Notes: a model not told the origin generated them from the sequence alone. Numbered from the stretch's first letter, positions 30,565 to 41,819 are shown. The stretch is 64,000 nucleotides of DNA from Ypsolopha sequella (GCA_934047225.1 OW203988.1:3506229-3570228), one strand, 5' to 3'. Program-made: numbers and translations.

Positions 30565-31443
30565 TGTCGGAGCAAATAATTTCTAGATGTAAACATCCGG
30601 TGATGTAACATTGATAAAGATTCTTTTCTGCAGTTTAATTATTGATTTAAATTAAGAATCAGTGTGGTTTATTGTTATGTTTAGTTTTTATGATTTTTAG
30701 TATTTGAAATTATGAATAATTTAACCCGGAAGCTTTAAAATTATTCTTGGAATATTGTTAGATTTTGATTTAGAAACATTCCTTCTTTATTTCTAATTAT
30801 TAATGTCTAAGATAATGTTAATTTACTTGAGTTACGTCGTAGATTTTAATTTAGTTACACACATGTCATTTTGGATAATTTATGTGATCAAAGTTTACAG
30901 GTCTATAAAATGTGTTTCCGGTTTATACAACCGCCATGTTTATATTCGAGTCAGTGAGTGTCAATTATTTTCATAACATTGCTAATTTCTATGTATAAAG
31001 CCTTGTAAATAAAATGATAATTGTCTCCATTCCACAGGTAGGGTTAGGTTTAAGTTAATTGGCCAACTTATTGTTTTTGTAATGTTTTTGGAGGAACGGA
31101 AGTGGTATTTTTGCAAGTAACCAATAGGAACGTAGCTCGCTGCCGCGAAGGCAGACTTCCTTTACTCCAAACGCACATTTTCGGGGGCAGAATTTTTGTG
31201 TCAGCTTCTTGAACAGGTGGTACCTTTCCATTGTGCACAAATTAAAAACCTTTTACTTGTTAAAATTGTAAAATTTATTTTGTCATTACATTTCTTGAAT
31301 ATATTGCGAGTTTTCCTAAATAATTCTACAGAAATCTTCAAATAAAATAATTTCTAAATCAAACCGACAAGATCCTTTAGAATCAGACACTTGGCAAAGC
31401 AAAATAGATCCCTTTTCGATATCTATAACATTTCATCGTCACA
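30565..31443 (+). repeat. 5' LTR
   Basis: 879 bases with TG...CA ends. It differs from the 3' LTR by one extra T near 30638, an A/T difference near 30779 and a T/G difference near 30848. It holds TATAAAA and AATAAA signals. Its reverse-strand open frame (31055-31240) is repeated in the other LTR and is not a gene. Confidence 0.92.
30904..31013 (+). promoter_or_regulatory. LTR promoter TATA box and polyadenylation signal
   Basis: TATAAAA at 30904-30910 is followed after about 40 bases by TCGAGTCAGTGAG, which contains an initiator-like TCAGT, and then by AATAAA at 31008-31013. The order TATA, start, poly(A) signal is as expected for U3-R. The same set recurs in the 3' LTR. Assignment is by pattern only. 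Confidence 0.55.
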
Positions 31444-31504
31444 GCAGCGGTGGGATAGTTCCTCTCGTTTTCCTTTTACAAACTTATTTCCATTTACAGA
31501 AAAT

Positions 31505-32032
31505 ATGAGTGGAGATGAGACACCATCTTGGGTTGGGGTACCGCCTCAGCTTTTCACAACCATGATGGAGTGGATGCAGAAGACGAGCGAGCGTCTAGGC
31601 CGTCCACCACAGGAAAAGACGAAGATCAGCGACGTGTTCCTTCCTTCGTTCGACCCCAACTTCAGCGTGGGCGTTCAAGAGTGGTGCAACCACATCGATA
31701 CCGCAGTCACAAACTACCAGCTAAGCGACTTCGATACGAGAATGAAGGTAACAAGTCTCTTTAAAGGTCGGACCCGAGCATGGGCTGACGAATGGCTAGT
31801 TAACACTTCAACCTGGCCAGAACCAAGGGAAAGGATTATCACGACATTTGAACCTGAGAATCACCACTCTCGTGACGTAGTCTAACATACCTGCGATGCG
31901 AACAAAGACATATCGGAATATTTAAATATCTCTTGGATCCTGTGGAAACGTCTCGCTAAAGATAAGCTAGATGACGTTGACGCTGTGGAAGCCGTTATAG
32001 GGACCGTTAATGATGAGCACGGTCCTTAAACA
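31505..32032 (+). pseudogene. gag relic, truncated by the tandem array
   Basis: ATG at 31505 opens MSGDETPSWVGVPPQLF, then KISDVFLPSFDPNFSVGVQE, WCNHID, MKVTSLFKGRTRAWADEWLV and ITTFEPENHHSRDVV. This is the capsid-type region of insect Ty3/gypsy-like Gag proteins (the word order KISDVYLPxFDP, LKGRAxxW and FEPENR is familiar from lepidopteran elements). A TAA at 31883-31885 interrupts it, and the same frame continues with DANKDISEYLNISWILWKRL and AVEAVIGTVNDE, until the first repeat unit supplies the next stop. No zinc knuckle is present. Live Gag would form the particle that packages element RNA. This one is broken. Confidence 0.8.
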
Positions 32033-32880
32033 CAAGTATGACTGTTGTGGTATGCAGTTTGTCATTGCGAATATGATGGTTGTTGTATACGGTCCTATAT
32101 CGCAGACATGACTGTACACTTCATACAGTTTTTCAATAAAATATGACTGTTGTGGTATACGGTCCTTAAACACAAGTATGACTGTTGTAGTGTGCAGTTT
32201 GTCATTGCGAATATGATGGTTGTTGTATACGGTCCTATATCGCAGGCATGACTGTATACTTCATACAGTTTTTCAATAAAATATGACTGTTGTGGTATAC
32301 GGTCCTTAAACACAAGTATGACTGTTGTGGTATGCAGTTTGTCATTGCGAATATGATGGTTGTTGTATACGGTCCTATATCGCAGACATGACTGTATACT
32401 TCATACAGTTTTTCAATAAAATATGACTGTTGTGGTATACGGTCCTTAAACACAAGTATGGCTGTGGTGGTATGCAGTTTGTCATTGCGAATATGATGGT
32501 TGTTGTATACGGTCCTATATCGCAGACATGACTGTATACCTCATACAGTTTTTCAATAAAATATGACTGTTGTGGTATACGGTCCTTAAACACAAGTATG
32601 GCTGTTGTGATATGCAGTTTGTCATTGCGAATATGATGGTTGTTGTATACGGTCCTATATCGCAGACATGACTGTATACTTCATACAGTTTTTCAATAAA
32701 ATATGACTGTTGTGGTATACGGTCCTTAGACACAAGTATGGCTGTTGTGGTATGCAGTTTGTCATTGCGAATATGATGGTTGTTGTATACGGTCCTATAT
32801 CGCAGACATGACTGTATACCTCATACAGTTTTTCAATAAAATATGACTGTTGTGGTATACGGTCCTTAATCACAAATGCG
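32021..32880 (+). repeat. 140-bp tandem array, about six copies, inside the LTR element
   Basis: The unit starts GGTCCTTAAACACAAGTATG and holds GCAGTTTGTCATTGCGAATA and CATACAGTTTTTCAATAAAA. Copies repeat exactly every 140 bases (32021, 32161, 32301, 32441, 32581, 32721) with a few substitutions. Each unit contains several related sub-motifs (ATGACTGTTGTGGTATACGG and variants), so it arose from smaller repeats. The reverse-strand frames of 72 codons that recur every 140 bases are by-products. Confidence 0.95.
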
Positions 32881-33087
32881 ACTGTTTTGGTCTAGAATCC
32901 TACATTGTAACAATTTACATGCCCTTGAATGTATGCCGTTTCAAACTTTGAAATATTAGTCTCTTAAGTTAGGCTACTTTCCCTAAGCAAACCCGTTGGG
33001 TAAGGACATCAGAAAACTGAAAAAGATAATTTTTAGACTGAGAAAACCATAGTGGCGCTGGGCACACACCACCTTGCAGAATGGCCG
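32881..33087 (+). other. Remaining internal region before the 3' LTR
   Basis: Non-coding; no polypurine tract directly at the LTR border (ends CAGAATGGCCG). Confidence 0.5.
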
Positions 33088-33965
33088 TGTCGGAGCAAAT
33101 AATTTCTAGATGTAAACATCCGGTGATGTAACATTGATAAAGATTCTTTTCTGCAGTTAATTATTGATTTAAATTAAGAATCAGTGTGGTTTATTGTTAT
33201 GTTTAGTTTTTATGATTTTTAGTATTTGAAATTATGAATAATTTAACCCGGAAGCTTTAAAATTATTCTTGGAATATTGTTAGATTTTGATTTAGAAACT
33301 TTCCTTCTTTATTTCTAATTATTAATGTCTAAGATAATGTTAATTTACTTGAGTTACGTCGTAGATTTGAATTTAGTTACACACATGTCATTTTGGATAA
33401 TTTATGTGATCAAAGTTTACAGGTCTATAAAATGTGTTTCCGGTTTATACAACCGCCATGTTTATATTCGAGTCAGTGAGTGTCAATTATTTTCATAACA
33501 TTGCTAATTTCTATGTATAAAGCCTTGTAAATAAAATGATAATTGTCTCCATTCCACAGGTAGGGTTAGGTTTAAGTTAATTGGCCAACTTATTGTTTTT
33601 GTAATGTTTTTGGAGGAACGGAAGTGGTATTTTTGCAAGTAACCAATAGGAACGTAGCTCGCTGCCGCGAAGGCAGACTTCCTTTACTCCAAACGCACAT
33701 TTTCGGGGGCAGAATTTTTGTGTCAGCTTCTTGAACAGGTGGTACCTTTCCATTGTGCACAAATTAAAAACCTTTTACTTGTTAAAATTGTAAAATTTAT
33801 TTTGTCATTACATTTCTTGAATATATTGCGAGTTTTCCTAAATAATTCTACAGAAATCTTCAAATAAAATAATTTCTAAATCAAACCGACAAGATCCTTT
33901 AGAATCAGACACTTGGCAAAGCAAAATAGATCCCTTTTCGATATCTATAACATTTCATCGTCACA
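33088..33965 (+). repeat. 3' LTR
   Basis: Starts TGTCGGAGCAAATAATTTC and ends CATTTCATCGTCACA; 878 bases, nearly identical to the 5' LTR. Confidence 0.92.
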
Positions 33966-34615
33966 GAAAAAATCACTATAAAAGAAACAAACAGAAAATA
34001 GCTGACTTAAAACTTTCAGCAAACTCAGGCTGATGCTTATAAAAATGCTGAACCCGCCACTACATTCATTGCTTTATTAAACAAATAAGACGAAAAATAT
34101 TAATAAAAACACAACCCTTGATATTAAACTCTGCTGTTTAATTAAAACCCGGCCTCTTAAGAGAGGAAAAGGGTTCCGTATTTAGAATATTATAAGTCTT
34201 GGTCCGCGCAGGCGATAAGTTACGCGCGACTTGCAGAGCGTCTAGCGAGTAGCGAGACTTATGTTTATATTTTTTAACTGTCTAATACCTACACGTAAAT
34301 ACACTTACGTGGAATTTTTTATTACTTAAAATTCAATTTTGTGCAATTTCACGTACACGAAAAATCATATTTTTATGCTGATATACAGCGTGTTTTGTGC
34401 CCGAAATACAGCAACATTAAAGCGTAAAAATCGTCGGTTAAAAGAGGGCGTTCTATTGACAGTTCCCACTTGGAAGCTCTTCCGACAGCCCCTCAGGAAT
34501 GTATTTTTTATTTCAGAAAAAGGTTTTACACTTTTTTTATTAATTCCGCTGGGGTTCCCAATATAATTTATATACAGACAATATAGCTGATAATATAGCA
34601 GACAATATAGATTCT
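33966..34615. other. No gene recognised
   Basis: AT-rich. TAAAAATCGTCGGTTAAAAG near 34425 resembles TAAAAATCGTCGGTCAAAAG near 40102, a small shared repeat. Confidence 0.4.
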
Positions 34616-34724
34616 GAAGGCTTTAATTTTAGTTTTAGTGATGTCAAAACAAATTTTTGTTATTGCAGAATAGTTCATGAAAAAGTTTAGTTTTGACAGC
34701 ACTAAAATTGAAATTATAGCCTTC
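34616..34724. repeat. Palindromic MITE-like foldback
   Basis: GAAGGCTTTAATTTTAGTTT, TAGTGATGTCAAAAC on the left pairs with GTTTTGACAGCACTAAAATT and ATAGCCTTC on the right. Confidence 0.8.
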
Positions 34725-36242
34725 GGGGTCGGTTTTACTGTCTCCAAAAGGGGCAGGCAAAGACTACACATCAGAATCTCCACTGTGATACAAGTATGTT
34801 AATTTTTTTCCATATCGCATGGAGATTGATAGATAGATAAATAGATGAACATATCTAATTATACCATATTTTTCTGAGAAATGCAGAAGTGAACTGCTAA
34901 AACTTCAGAGCACTTAAATGAAGATCAAGATTTTTTAAAAACGTGTATGTTAAATAAAAATAAATTTAATAAAAATTCAAAGAAACCAAAGGGTCCAAAA
35001 CGAAAAATAATAAAATTGGCTCAATGAAAAAAATTCAAGAAGTTACCAGGAGTTTCTATTTGTACAAAATATAGTGCTAATTACGAAGTAAAATAATAGA
35101 TAAATGATACTAAGTTCATATTAACACGAGCCCGTTAGAAAATTCTGTAAACATAACTTTATTTCAAGAGTTGTTTGATAAAAACCCAGGTTTTTGTTGA
35201 GCACGGTTTTTCTGTTGTCAGAAGAGCCACAGCTCAGAGCGCGCAAATTTGTACAAAAAAAAAACCTAGTTTTCAGAGTTTATAATTGATACAAAATAAG
35301 GTGCTTAATTTAACTTTAGTTCATTTACAGATCTCTAAACTACAATCTAGATCTCAAGATTGGACCAATTTTTTTTAATTATTATTTTTCAACTTTACCA
35401 ATGGAAGCGCAAAACGCATATCGCGCCGCGTCGCACCGAGGCACAAACCTCCAGCCCCAATACAACAAGACAAAGGTCATTAGGAACCCTTCCGAGGGAA
35501 TCATCATTATCTTACACGAAAAAGGACGTTTAAATCGTTTTATTTTTGAGGAAAAGCAATTAGGGCCAGCGGTTCAAGGGTTTTGGAAATTCGTTGCAGA
35601 TTAATTTGCTTAGCCGCTCGAATTGTTTACCGAATAAAATACTTACCCGATTACGACTTGCGTGAAATATATTATTTAGAGTGTATTTTGAATTATCGTG
35701 TACACATATCTGTGATTTATGAACTAACGTAGTAGTAGGGTTTAGTAAAGATGTTAGTGTTAGGATGGTTAGGATGTAAATAGCACGTGTTTTGGTTGCT
35801 TACTATAACTATTTAATAAGTTCACAAGTTATTTCACATAATGTGCCATCGTGGAGATTACCGCTGACCTACTTAACGCTCTTATTACTATTGCAGTGCG
35901 GGTGGTGAGTGGAACGGCAGGCTTTTCTTCGAAGGTACATTTTAAAGTCTTGCTTTGTTTAAATATTTATTTATAATTCTGTCGCAACTATGGATGAAAG
36001 AGCGAATTTCTCCTACTACAGGTGAAAACTTAAAAGGAGAACTTGACAACAAAACTGTTAAATATGTTATAAATAAATGATTTTGATTTTGATTAAATTT
36101 TTTTATTTTAATGTTAGGTTTCCGTTATTTAGTTATTGTCTGCACAGAAAGAGCTATTATTTAATATTCTATCTCATAGGAATTTTTAAAATATTGTAGA
36201 AAAGTGACTAATTTCAAAAGCGGAGACATAAAGAAGGCAATT
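34725..36242. other. No gene recognised; one unexplained frame at 35401-35604
   Basis: The frame starts MEAQNAYRAASHRG and has somewhat richer composition (CGCGCCGCGTCGCACCGAGG) than the surroundings, but I know no family for it and it has no splice context that I can judge. The diverged repeat shared with 11690-11790 lies at about 35200-35320. Confidence 0.35.
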
Positions 36243-36391
36243 GTGTCGATTAGGTGTAGCACATCTTAACTTATTTGACAGGACTAAACTTAATTTAAGC
36301 GTTCGGTCCTTGTCTTTCCGATGAAGAAAGAAAATGACAGGACGCTTAAAATAAGGTTAGTCCTCCCAAACGTGTTACGCCGAATCGACAC
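36243..36391. mobile_element. Palindromic MITE (family N), copy 1
   Basis: GTGTCGATTAGG...TTAACTTATTTGACAGGACT on the left pairs with the right half. The copy at 49318-49479 shares TAGGACTAAACTTAATTT and AAAATAAGGTTAGT. Confidence 0.85.
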
Positions 36392-36540
36392 CGATATGAA
36401 CTTTGTCACATTTGATTTGACAGTCTGATGTGATAACTCAAGTTTAAAACATACTTTAAATAAAAAATCTGTTAATGTTCTTCTCGCTTGATTCACAAAG
36501 CAAAAAAGATATATTTTTTCATAGATTGTTTTAGTTTCCA

Positions 36541-36680
36541 AATTGCGTCAGTGGTCTAGTGACTCAAACTTCTCGACCTAGAGGTAGCGGGCTCAAATCG
36601 AAATTTTGAGGTAAAATTTGTGTTGGAAATACTGCAATAGATCACCATCCATCACGCTGGGAACCTTATACTTGTAGGTG
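36541..36680 (+). mobile_element. tRNA-derived SINE
   Basis: GTCAGTGGTCTAGTGACTC (A-box region) and, 35 bases on, AGCGGGCTCAAATCGAAAT (B-box region) are spaced as in a tRNA. The sequence continues GTGTTGGAAATACTGCAATA, a body seen in lepidopteran SINEs. The cloverleaf is degenerate, so it is not a tRNA gene. Confidence 0.6.
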
Positions 36681-36766
36681 AAACGTGGTTGTTTTTTTTT
36701 TCAAGTAGGTGTTTCTTTACAATACCAAAAGCTTCGGTGTTTGTGATTTTAGCAAAAAGTATTGAA

Positions 36767-37049
36767 AAAAAAACCAGCCCAGTACGAGTCGGACTCGCGT
36801 ACAAATGGTTCCGTACCATTATCTATAAAACATGTCTGTGGTATAGGAGCCCCCTTAAATATTTATTTTATTCTGTTTTTTAAGTTTTTGTAGCGGCAAC
36901 AGAAATACATCATCTGTGAAAATTTCAACTGTCTAACTATCACGGCTCATGAGATAGCCTGGTGATAGACGGACAGACGGACAGATAGATGGACAGCGGG
37001 GTCTTAGTAATAGGGTCCCGTTGGTTACCCTTTGGGTACGGACCCCTAA
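36767..37049 (+). repeat. Interspersed repeat A, copy 1
   Basis: AACCAGCCCAGTACGAGTCG, TAGCGGCAACAGAAATACAT, GACGGACAGACGGACAG and TTAGTAATAGGGTCCCGTTG, ending GGGTACGGACCCCTAAAA. The same order occurs at 37640-37907. It shares its ends with repeat B (GGCCAAGTGCGAGT and the complement of GGTTCCGTA) but has a different core. Confidence 0.9.
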
Positions 37050-37259
37050 AAATAAGGGCACTAAAATGGTATAAGTACTACGACCAACATTTTTAGTTCC
37101 ACCTGTCACCGTGTCAAACTCTTTTTTGCCAAGCTGTTATTTAGCACATACCTATAGATAAATAAAGAAGTAACTTTTATAAAATGTATAATATTTTGCA
37201 AATTTATTTGCGATGTTTGATGAAAGAATTATTTAACATATTGCATATTACCATGCTAT

Positions 37260-37396
37260 TCAAAATGCAGACTCAAGCAGCGCCCAACCCCTCGCATAAA
37301 ACATGCACATGCAAGCAGTACGAGTATAAATGTAGAGCAAGAAAATGTTTTTGCAACGAGCTTACAGACAAAACATCGACATGTGTTCCGGCATGA
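37260..37396 (+). pseudogene. Cysteine-rich coding-like fragment
   Basis: The frame reads KTCTCKQYEYKCRARKCFCN and then a further cysteine before a stop. The C-x-C, C-x4-C-x-C spacing resembles half of a CXC/tesmin-type domain like the one at 23150-23250, but the match is loose. It could be an exon relic of a transposon gene. I hold this weakly. Confidence 0.3.
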
Positions 37397-37639
37397 CGTC
37401 ATGAGAAGCAGTACTGGGAGTGCTTACAGGCAAATTTGTAGTACCATTGATTCGTCCTTTATCGACTTGTGTAGATTTTGCGTAAGTTCCTGGACATACT
37501 GAGTATCGCCTCGCCTGCTTTCACTCTCCCACTGTCTGAGCGAGCGCGTTCGTCCTAGGTATCATCAACGCTTTCCATCAAGTGCGGCAGAGACCAAGCA
37601 AGCGTAAGCCTAATGAGTGTACTATACATTTAAATAAAA

Positions 37640-37907
37640 ACCGGCCAAGTGCGAGTCGGACTCGCGAATGAAGTGTTCCGTACCATTATCTATAAAAACG
37701 GCAAAAAAAACATGTTTGTTGTATGGATGTATTTGTTGTTATAGCGGCAACAGAAATACATCATCTGTGAAAATTTCAACTGTCTAACTATCACGGTTCA
37801 TGAGATACAGCCTGTTGACAGACGGACAGACAGACGGACATACAGACGGAAAGCGGAGTCTTAGTAATAGGGTCCCGTTGGTTACCCTTTGGGTACGAAA
37901 CCCTAAA
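37640..37907 (+). repeat. Interspersed repeat A, copy 2
   Basis: AACCGGCCAAGTGCGAGTCG, TAGCGGCAACAGAAATACAT and GGGTCCCGTTGGTTACCCTT; ends GGGTACGAAACCCTAAAAA. Separated from copy 1 by about 590 bases in the same orientation. Confidence 0.92.
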
Positions 37908-38370
37908 AATCAACACTTACTTGCATAAAATGTAGATTAGATTACAACTTACTTGCTTGCATCATATTTTTGAAGTCTTCCAAGTTAACCCGTCGTCGTC
38001 TGCTCGCCATATTTGAAGGGCACGTTCCGATCCGGGAATTTCTCAAGAATGTCAGACTTGGGCACGCGACGTATTTCAGTGGTGCTGGAGGTATGGAGGA
38101 GGTCTTGTTGAGGTCTATTTGCTAACTTGCACCAAACTAATGATGCTTGACCATTAAATAATCTCAAGTGAAAAATTATTTAATTTAGTTTTTTCCTATC
38201 TTATGTTTTTTTTATATTTATTTAAAGTATTTTTTTTCAATAATTACATTTATCATTGCTCATACTTTTAGTAATGATGTGGCTTCACTTTGCATCAAAA
38301 CTCACCGGGACAAAGGACAAAGTGAACAAATCAACGGTAACTTGGCTTTTGAAGCATTTTTAGTACACGC
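37908..38370. other. No gene recognised
   Basis: A 60-codon frame on the minus strand (37985-38167) has fairly balanced composition but no motif. Confidence 0.35.
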
Positions 38371-38374
38371 TACT

Positions 38375-38985
38375 TGCAATATATTCATATTCATATTCTT
38401 TATTGTACACACAAAACATCATTTTTACAAAGTACTTAGATATATTATGTACATAGGCGAGCTTACCTCTAAAAAGAGATTTCTTCCAGCAAACCCGGAT
38501 TGAAAAAAGAGAAGTAATAATAAAAAGTAGACATACATACGTGTACACTAAAAATGTTAATATACTTACACCCTATGATTATAAATAACAACAATATACC
38601 TACATAAATAATAATTAAGTAACTATTTAAACAATAAACATATTTACTTATATATATATATATATATATATAATATTTACAAAAAATAAGATAAAAATAC
38701 ATAACAATAGTTCAAATAAATATTGTGCTATCTACAGATACTCATGGAGTTGAAAGGTAGTACTCTTTCACTCTGTTTTTAAAATACCGAGTGTAGGACA
38801 GTCTCTAATGTTATGGGGAAGCGAATTCCATAATCTTATGGCCATGACGGTGAAGGACTGGCCGAATGCACACGATTTGTGCACAGTACGTGCACGAGCC
38901 GGCTTGTCCCTAGAAGACAACAAAAGTTCAAATCGATCACGAAGATAAGAAGAATATAGTATTTTTTGCAACTGTAACATAATTT
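38375..38985 (-). mobile_element. 5'-truncated LINE, C-terminal tail and 3' UTR
   Basis: The minus strand begins with RT tail words (RDRFELLLSSRDKPARAR, FTVMAIRLWNSLPHNIR), then a 3' UTR with TTTGCTGGAAGAAATCTCTT, TTTAGAGGTAAGCTCGCC (a small hairpin), GTGTGTACAATAAAG and a short GAATAT repeat tail. The hairpin plus AATAAAG end matches the LINE at 58970-59560. A (TA)n run lies in its UTR (38650-38673). Confidence 0.85.
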
Positions 38986-39265
38986 GAGACTTTGGGACAC
39001 GGGTGCTTGTTTACGAAACGAACGAATTGAGTTTCGTTATAATTTTGCACTAGTGTCCCAATTCCCAATGTCTAATTATGTTCAAATGCATACAATACTT
39101 TATCTACGACCATCAAAAATATCGTCTTTGTTTATAATATTTCCAACTAACAATTTCACGAAAAATGAGAAGACATTCGTTCATGAACCTCGGATGCGTC
39201 GTTTCGGTAAAGCTGCCTTGCACCAATAAGTGTTTTAGAATTAATGATCATAGTACAAATATTTG

Positions 39266-39771
39266 GGCAGCATTCGGCAAGTTGCGTCACATATTCACGT
39301 CGCCAATACCGCAGTGCTGAAAGGCTAAAGTATACAACCAGTGCGTCCTTCCAGTGATGACCGTACGGCGCTGAGACGTGGTCTCTTACCAAAGGCTTGA
39401 TCCGCCGATTTAAGGTCGCTCAACGAGCTATGGAGCGGGCTATGCTTGGAATATGTCTGATGGATAAAATCCGAAACGAAGATATCCGTCAGAGATCGAA
39501 GGTGACCGTCATAGCCTGCTGAATCAGTAAGTTGAAGTGGCAGTGGACTGGCCATATTTGTCGCTGACGTGATAACCATTAGGGCCGTAAGGCATTGGAA
39601 TGGAGACCACGTACAGCAAAACGTAGCGTAGGCCGCCCTCGTGCCCGCTGGACTGACGATCTGAAGACGTTGCGGGTGGCGGCTGGATGAGGATAACTGA
39701 GGACCACCAAGAGTGGCGTAATATTGGGGAGGCCTATGTCCAGCAGTGGGCGAATACGGGCTGATTGATGG
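39266..39771 (+). mobile_element. 5'-truncated RTE-type LINE with 14-bp TSD
   Basis: Flanked by AGTACAAATATTTG at 39252-39265 and 39772-39785. From about 39345 it reads as the RTE reverse transcriptase C-terminus and ends GGCCTATGTCCAGCAGTGGG, CGAATACGGGCTGATTGATG, the standard RTE end. The first 80 bases do not fit the RTE frame and may be an inverted 5' piece. Confidence 0.9.
39345..39700 (+). pseudogene. RTE reverse transcriptase C-terminal relic
   Basis: GAETWSLTKGLIRRFKVAQR, AMERAMLGICLMDKIRNEDI, RQRSKVTVIA, a stop, ISKLKWQWTGHIC, then a frame change and LEWRPRTAKRSVGRPRARWT. These are the strongly conserved last words of RTE/BovB-group polyproteins in insects. At least one in-frame stop and one frameshift are present. 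Confidence 0.85.
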
Positions 39772-39785
39772 AGTACAAATATTTG

Positions 39786-41640
39786 TATACACCGAGCGTT
39801 TTTCTCCTTGATTTTTTTTCTTAGTTCTTAGCTTTCCTCCAGATGTCACTGTCCATGTCACCATAGATAAAATATGTTTCGTAGAAATCACTGTCGAAGT
39901 GGTTTTTAGTTTGTTTGGAATCTGTGGAAATTTTGTCTTTGATTATGTTGCTAAGCTCTTGCTAAGGTATACGACAGTGCCATCTAGGAATCTTTTTGAA
40001 CACTAAATTTGACACAAGGAAAAACACTCCTTGCAGCAATCCATTGTTAGGACAAAAAAGAGGGTGTATTTGTATCTGAAGTATAGTGATGAGGTTATCA
40101 TGTAAAAATCGTCGGTCAAAAGGAGGTTTGACTATTCCAGTGATAGCCCATACTTGAAATGAGGATATACTATATCATGACATTTTTTTGCGACACACAG
40201 TGCTACAAATATCTTGTGGCGCGTGTATTGGTTTTGTCCAAAATTGGAACTAACGCCGCTACCATACTCCTTGTTTCACAGCTGCGCTCCCCTGTCACTG
40301 TCATCCACGCGCCATCAGGAGCTGTATTTTTGAATCATTCGAATTTCAATTCGCATATGAATCCGCATGAAGAACTTGAAATCAGTATTTTTAAAAATTC
40401 TCTCCATGAATTCTGCAACGAGTGTTCTGACCCACTCGTTTTCCGGTTTCTACTAGTAGAAGCTATGCAAGAATGACAAGAAGAAAATGTCAATGTCGAT
40501 GCATCGATGAGAGTGACATGACATTATAACTTTTTAATTTACGTTCCGTTCACCTCCATTCATTACCGGTTTTTAAAATCAACGAAATATTGCTTTCCGT
40601 TTTTTTTTTTTTTTTGCTTAAAACGAAAACCGTTTACATTGATTTCTACTGATTCAAAAATACTTAAAATTTCATTCGAATTGAATTTCACACGTGATTT
40701 ATTTTCGTGCGTGAATATATGATTCACGGCGAGTGATTCAAAAATACAGCTCCAGATACATGCCTGTATACATATTAAATTTGTTACACGATATATACAT
40801 CGAAAAAAGTTATTTTACAAGTGGGGCGTAGCAAAACGTAGATTATGCTCTCAGTTTTGCAGTAACTCCCAATAGTTTTGACTGAGCAACTGTTCATATG
40901 TAGATTTCAGAAGATGGAACGCAGCCTTTCAGCTTCATATCTAGCAATGTCATGGCAATTTGATGCATCATGCTACACTGCACTCCCTACGGATGTCCTA
41001 GGGGCACGCGGACTGTCGTATATCAGTCGTATATCTTATTATATGTAACTGCTACATAGCAGTCAATAGGAGCAGAGATATGTTTTGTGTAGGCATTGTT
41101 AGGGTATGGGGGAGTTGAAAATGACAAAGCATTTCCTGTGGTAATGGTGGATTGGCCATCCATTTTTGGATAAGTACTGCAGACACAATAGCATTTACTT
41201 ACTACAGATATTTTTGTACCAACACAGAATTACAAATAAAATATCGTGTAGGCCTTTAAATTTATTTATACCGCGATGCTCGCTAGCAACTGCGTTATAT
41301 ATTTATATGACACATTGTACTTGTAACAGTAATTGTACAGGGCGTCTTAGTGGTTTACGAGAGAAACCAGAATTTTTAATATAACATATTTATTGTAGGG
41401 TTTTTATTATATAAAATTTTTTCGTTTTAGTTTTTTTAAGTTACCATTCTGTGTTATGTATGTGTATTATGTATATGGTGGCATGAAATAAATATATTAC
41501 TTACTTACTTACATACTTACTATATTTTACGCAGTCAGGTAACGAGACCCAAACTCATGGTAGGCCTACTAGACATTACTCGTACGCCCGTACACCCAGT
41601 TTAAGCAACCTAAACTTAGGAATTTTGATCTGAAGCTACA
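39786..41640. other. No gene recognised; possible LINE 3' end near 41400-41520
   Basis: ATGAAATAAATATATTACTT followed by repeats of ACTT could be a 3' tail. A 105-codon frame at 40159-40476 begins MRIYYIMTFFCDTQ and has no recognised motif. A 14-base T run lies at about 40601-40614. Confidence 0.35.
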
Positions 41641-41819
41641 ATTTCAAACCCAGGAGAGAGCCTCCTGCTTTGAAGGAGCCCTCCCCCAGCACCTCCCTGC
41701 CATACGGATGACGTAGTGCCCACTGTATCATCATCAGCCCTTGAAGGTTTTTTGACGCCGGAAATTCAGATATAGATGACCTCAGTCGAATAATGTCTAA
41801 ATGAGGTTTGTTCCATTGC

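Larger units (their letters stand above)
30565..33965 (+). mobile_element. Young non-autonomous LTR retrotransposon with internal satellite
   Basis: Two direct repeats of about 878 bases (30565-31443 and 33088-33965), each starting TGTCGG and ending GTCACA, enclose only 1.64 kb: a gag relic and a 140-bp tandem array. There is no protease, reverse transcriptase or integrase, so it would depend on a helper element. The LTRs differ at about three positions that I found, so insertion or gene conversion was recent. No 4-6 bp target duplication is visible (TATA before, GAAAA after), and no clear polypurine tract precedes the 3' LTR. Confidence 0.9.

Noticed and set aside
31967..32873. Series of 72-codon minus-strand frames spaced 140 bases apart
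   Set aside because: They are the same translation of the 140-bp tandem unit, on the strand opposite gag, with no start context or motif.
31055..33762. Identical 61-codon minus-strand frames at 31055-31240 and 33577-33762
   Set aside because: They are the same part of the two LTRs; identity reflects LTR duplication, not gene conservation.
35401..35604. 67-codon frame starting MEAQNAYR as a host exon
   Set aside because: No recognised family and no convincing splice partners in the neighbourhood; kept only as an unexplained frame.
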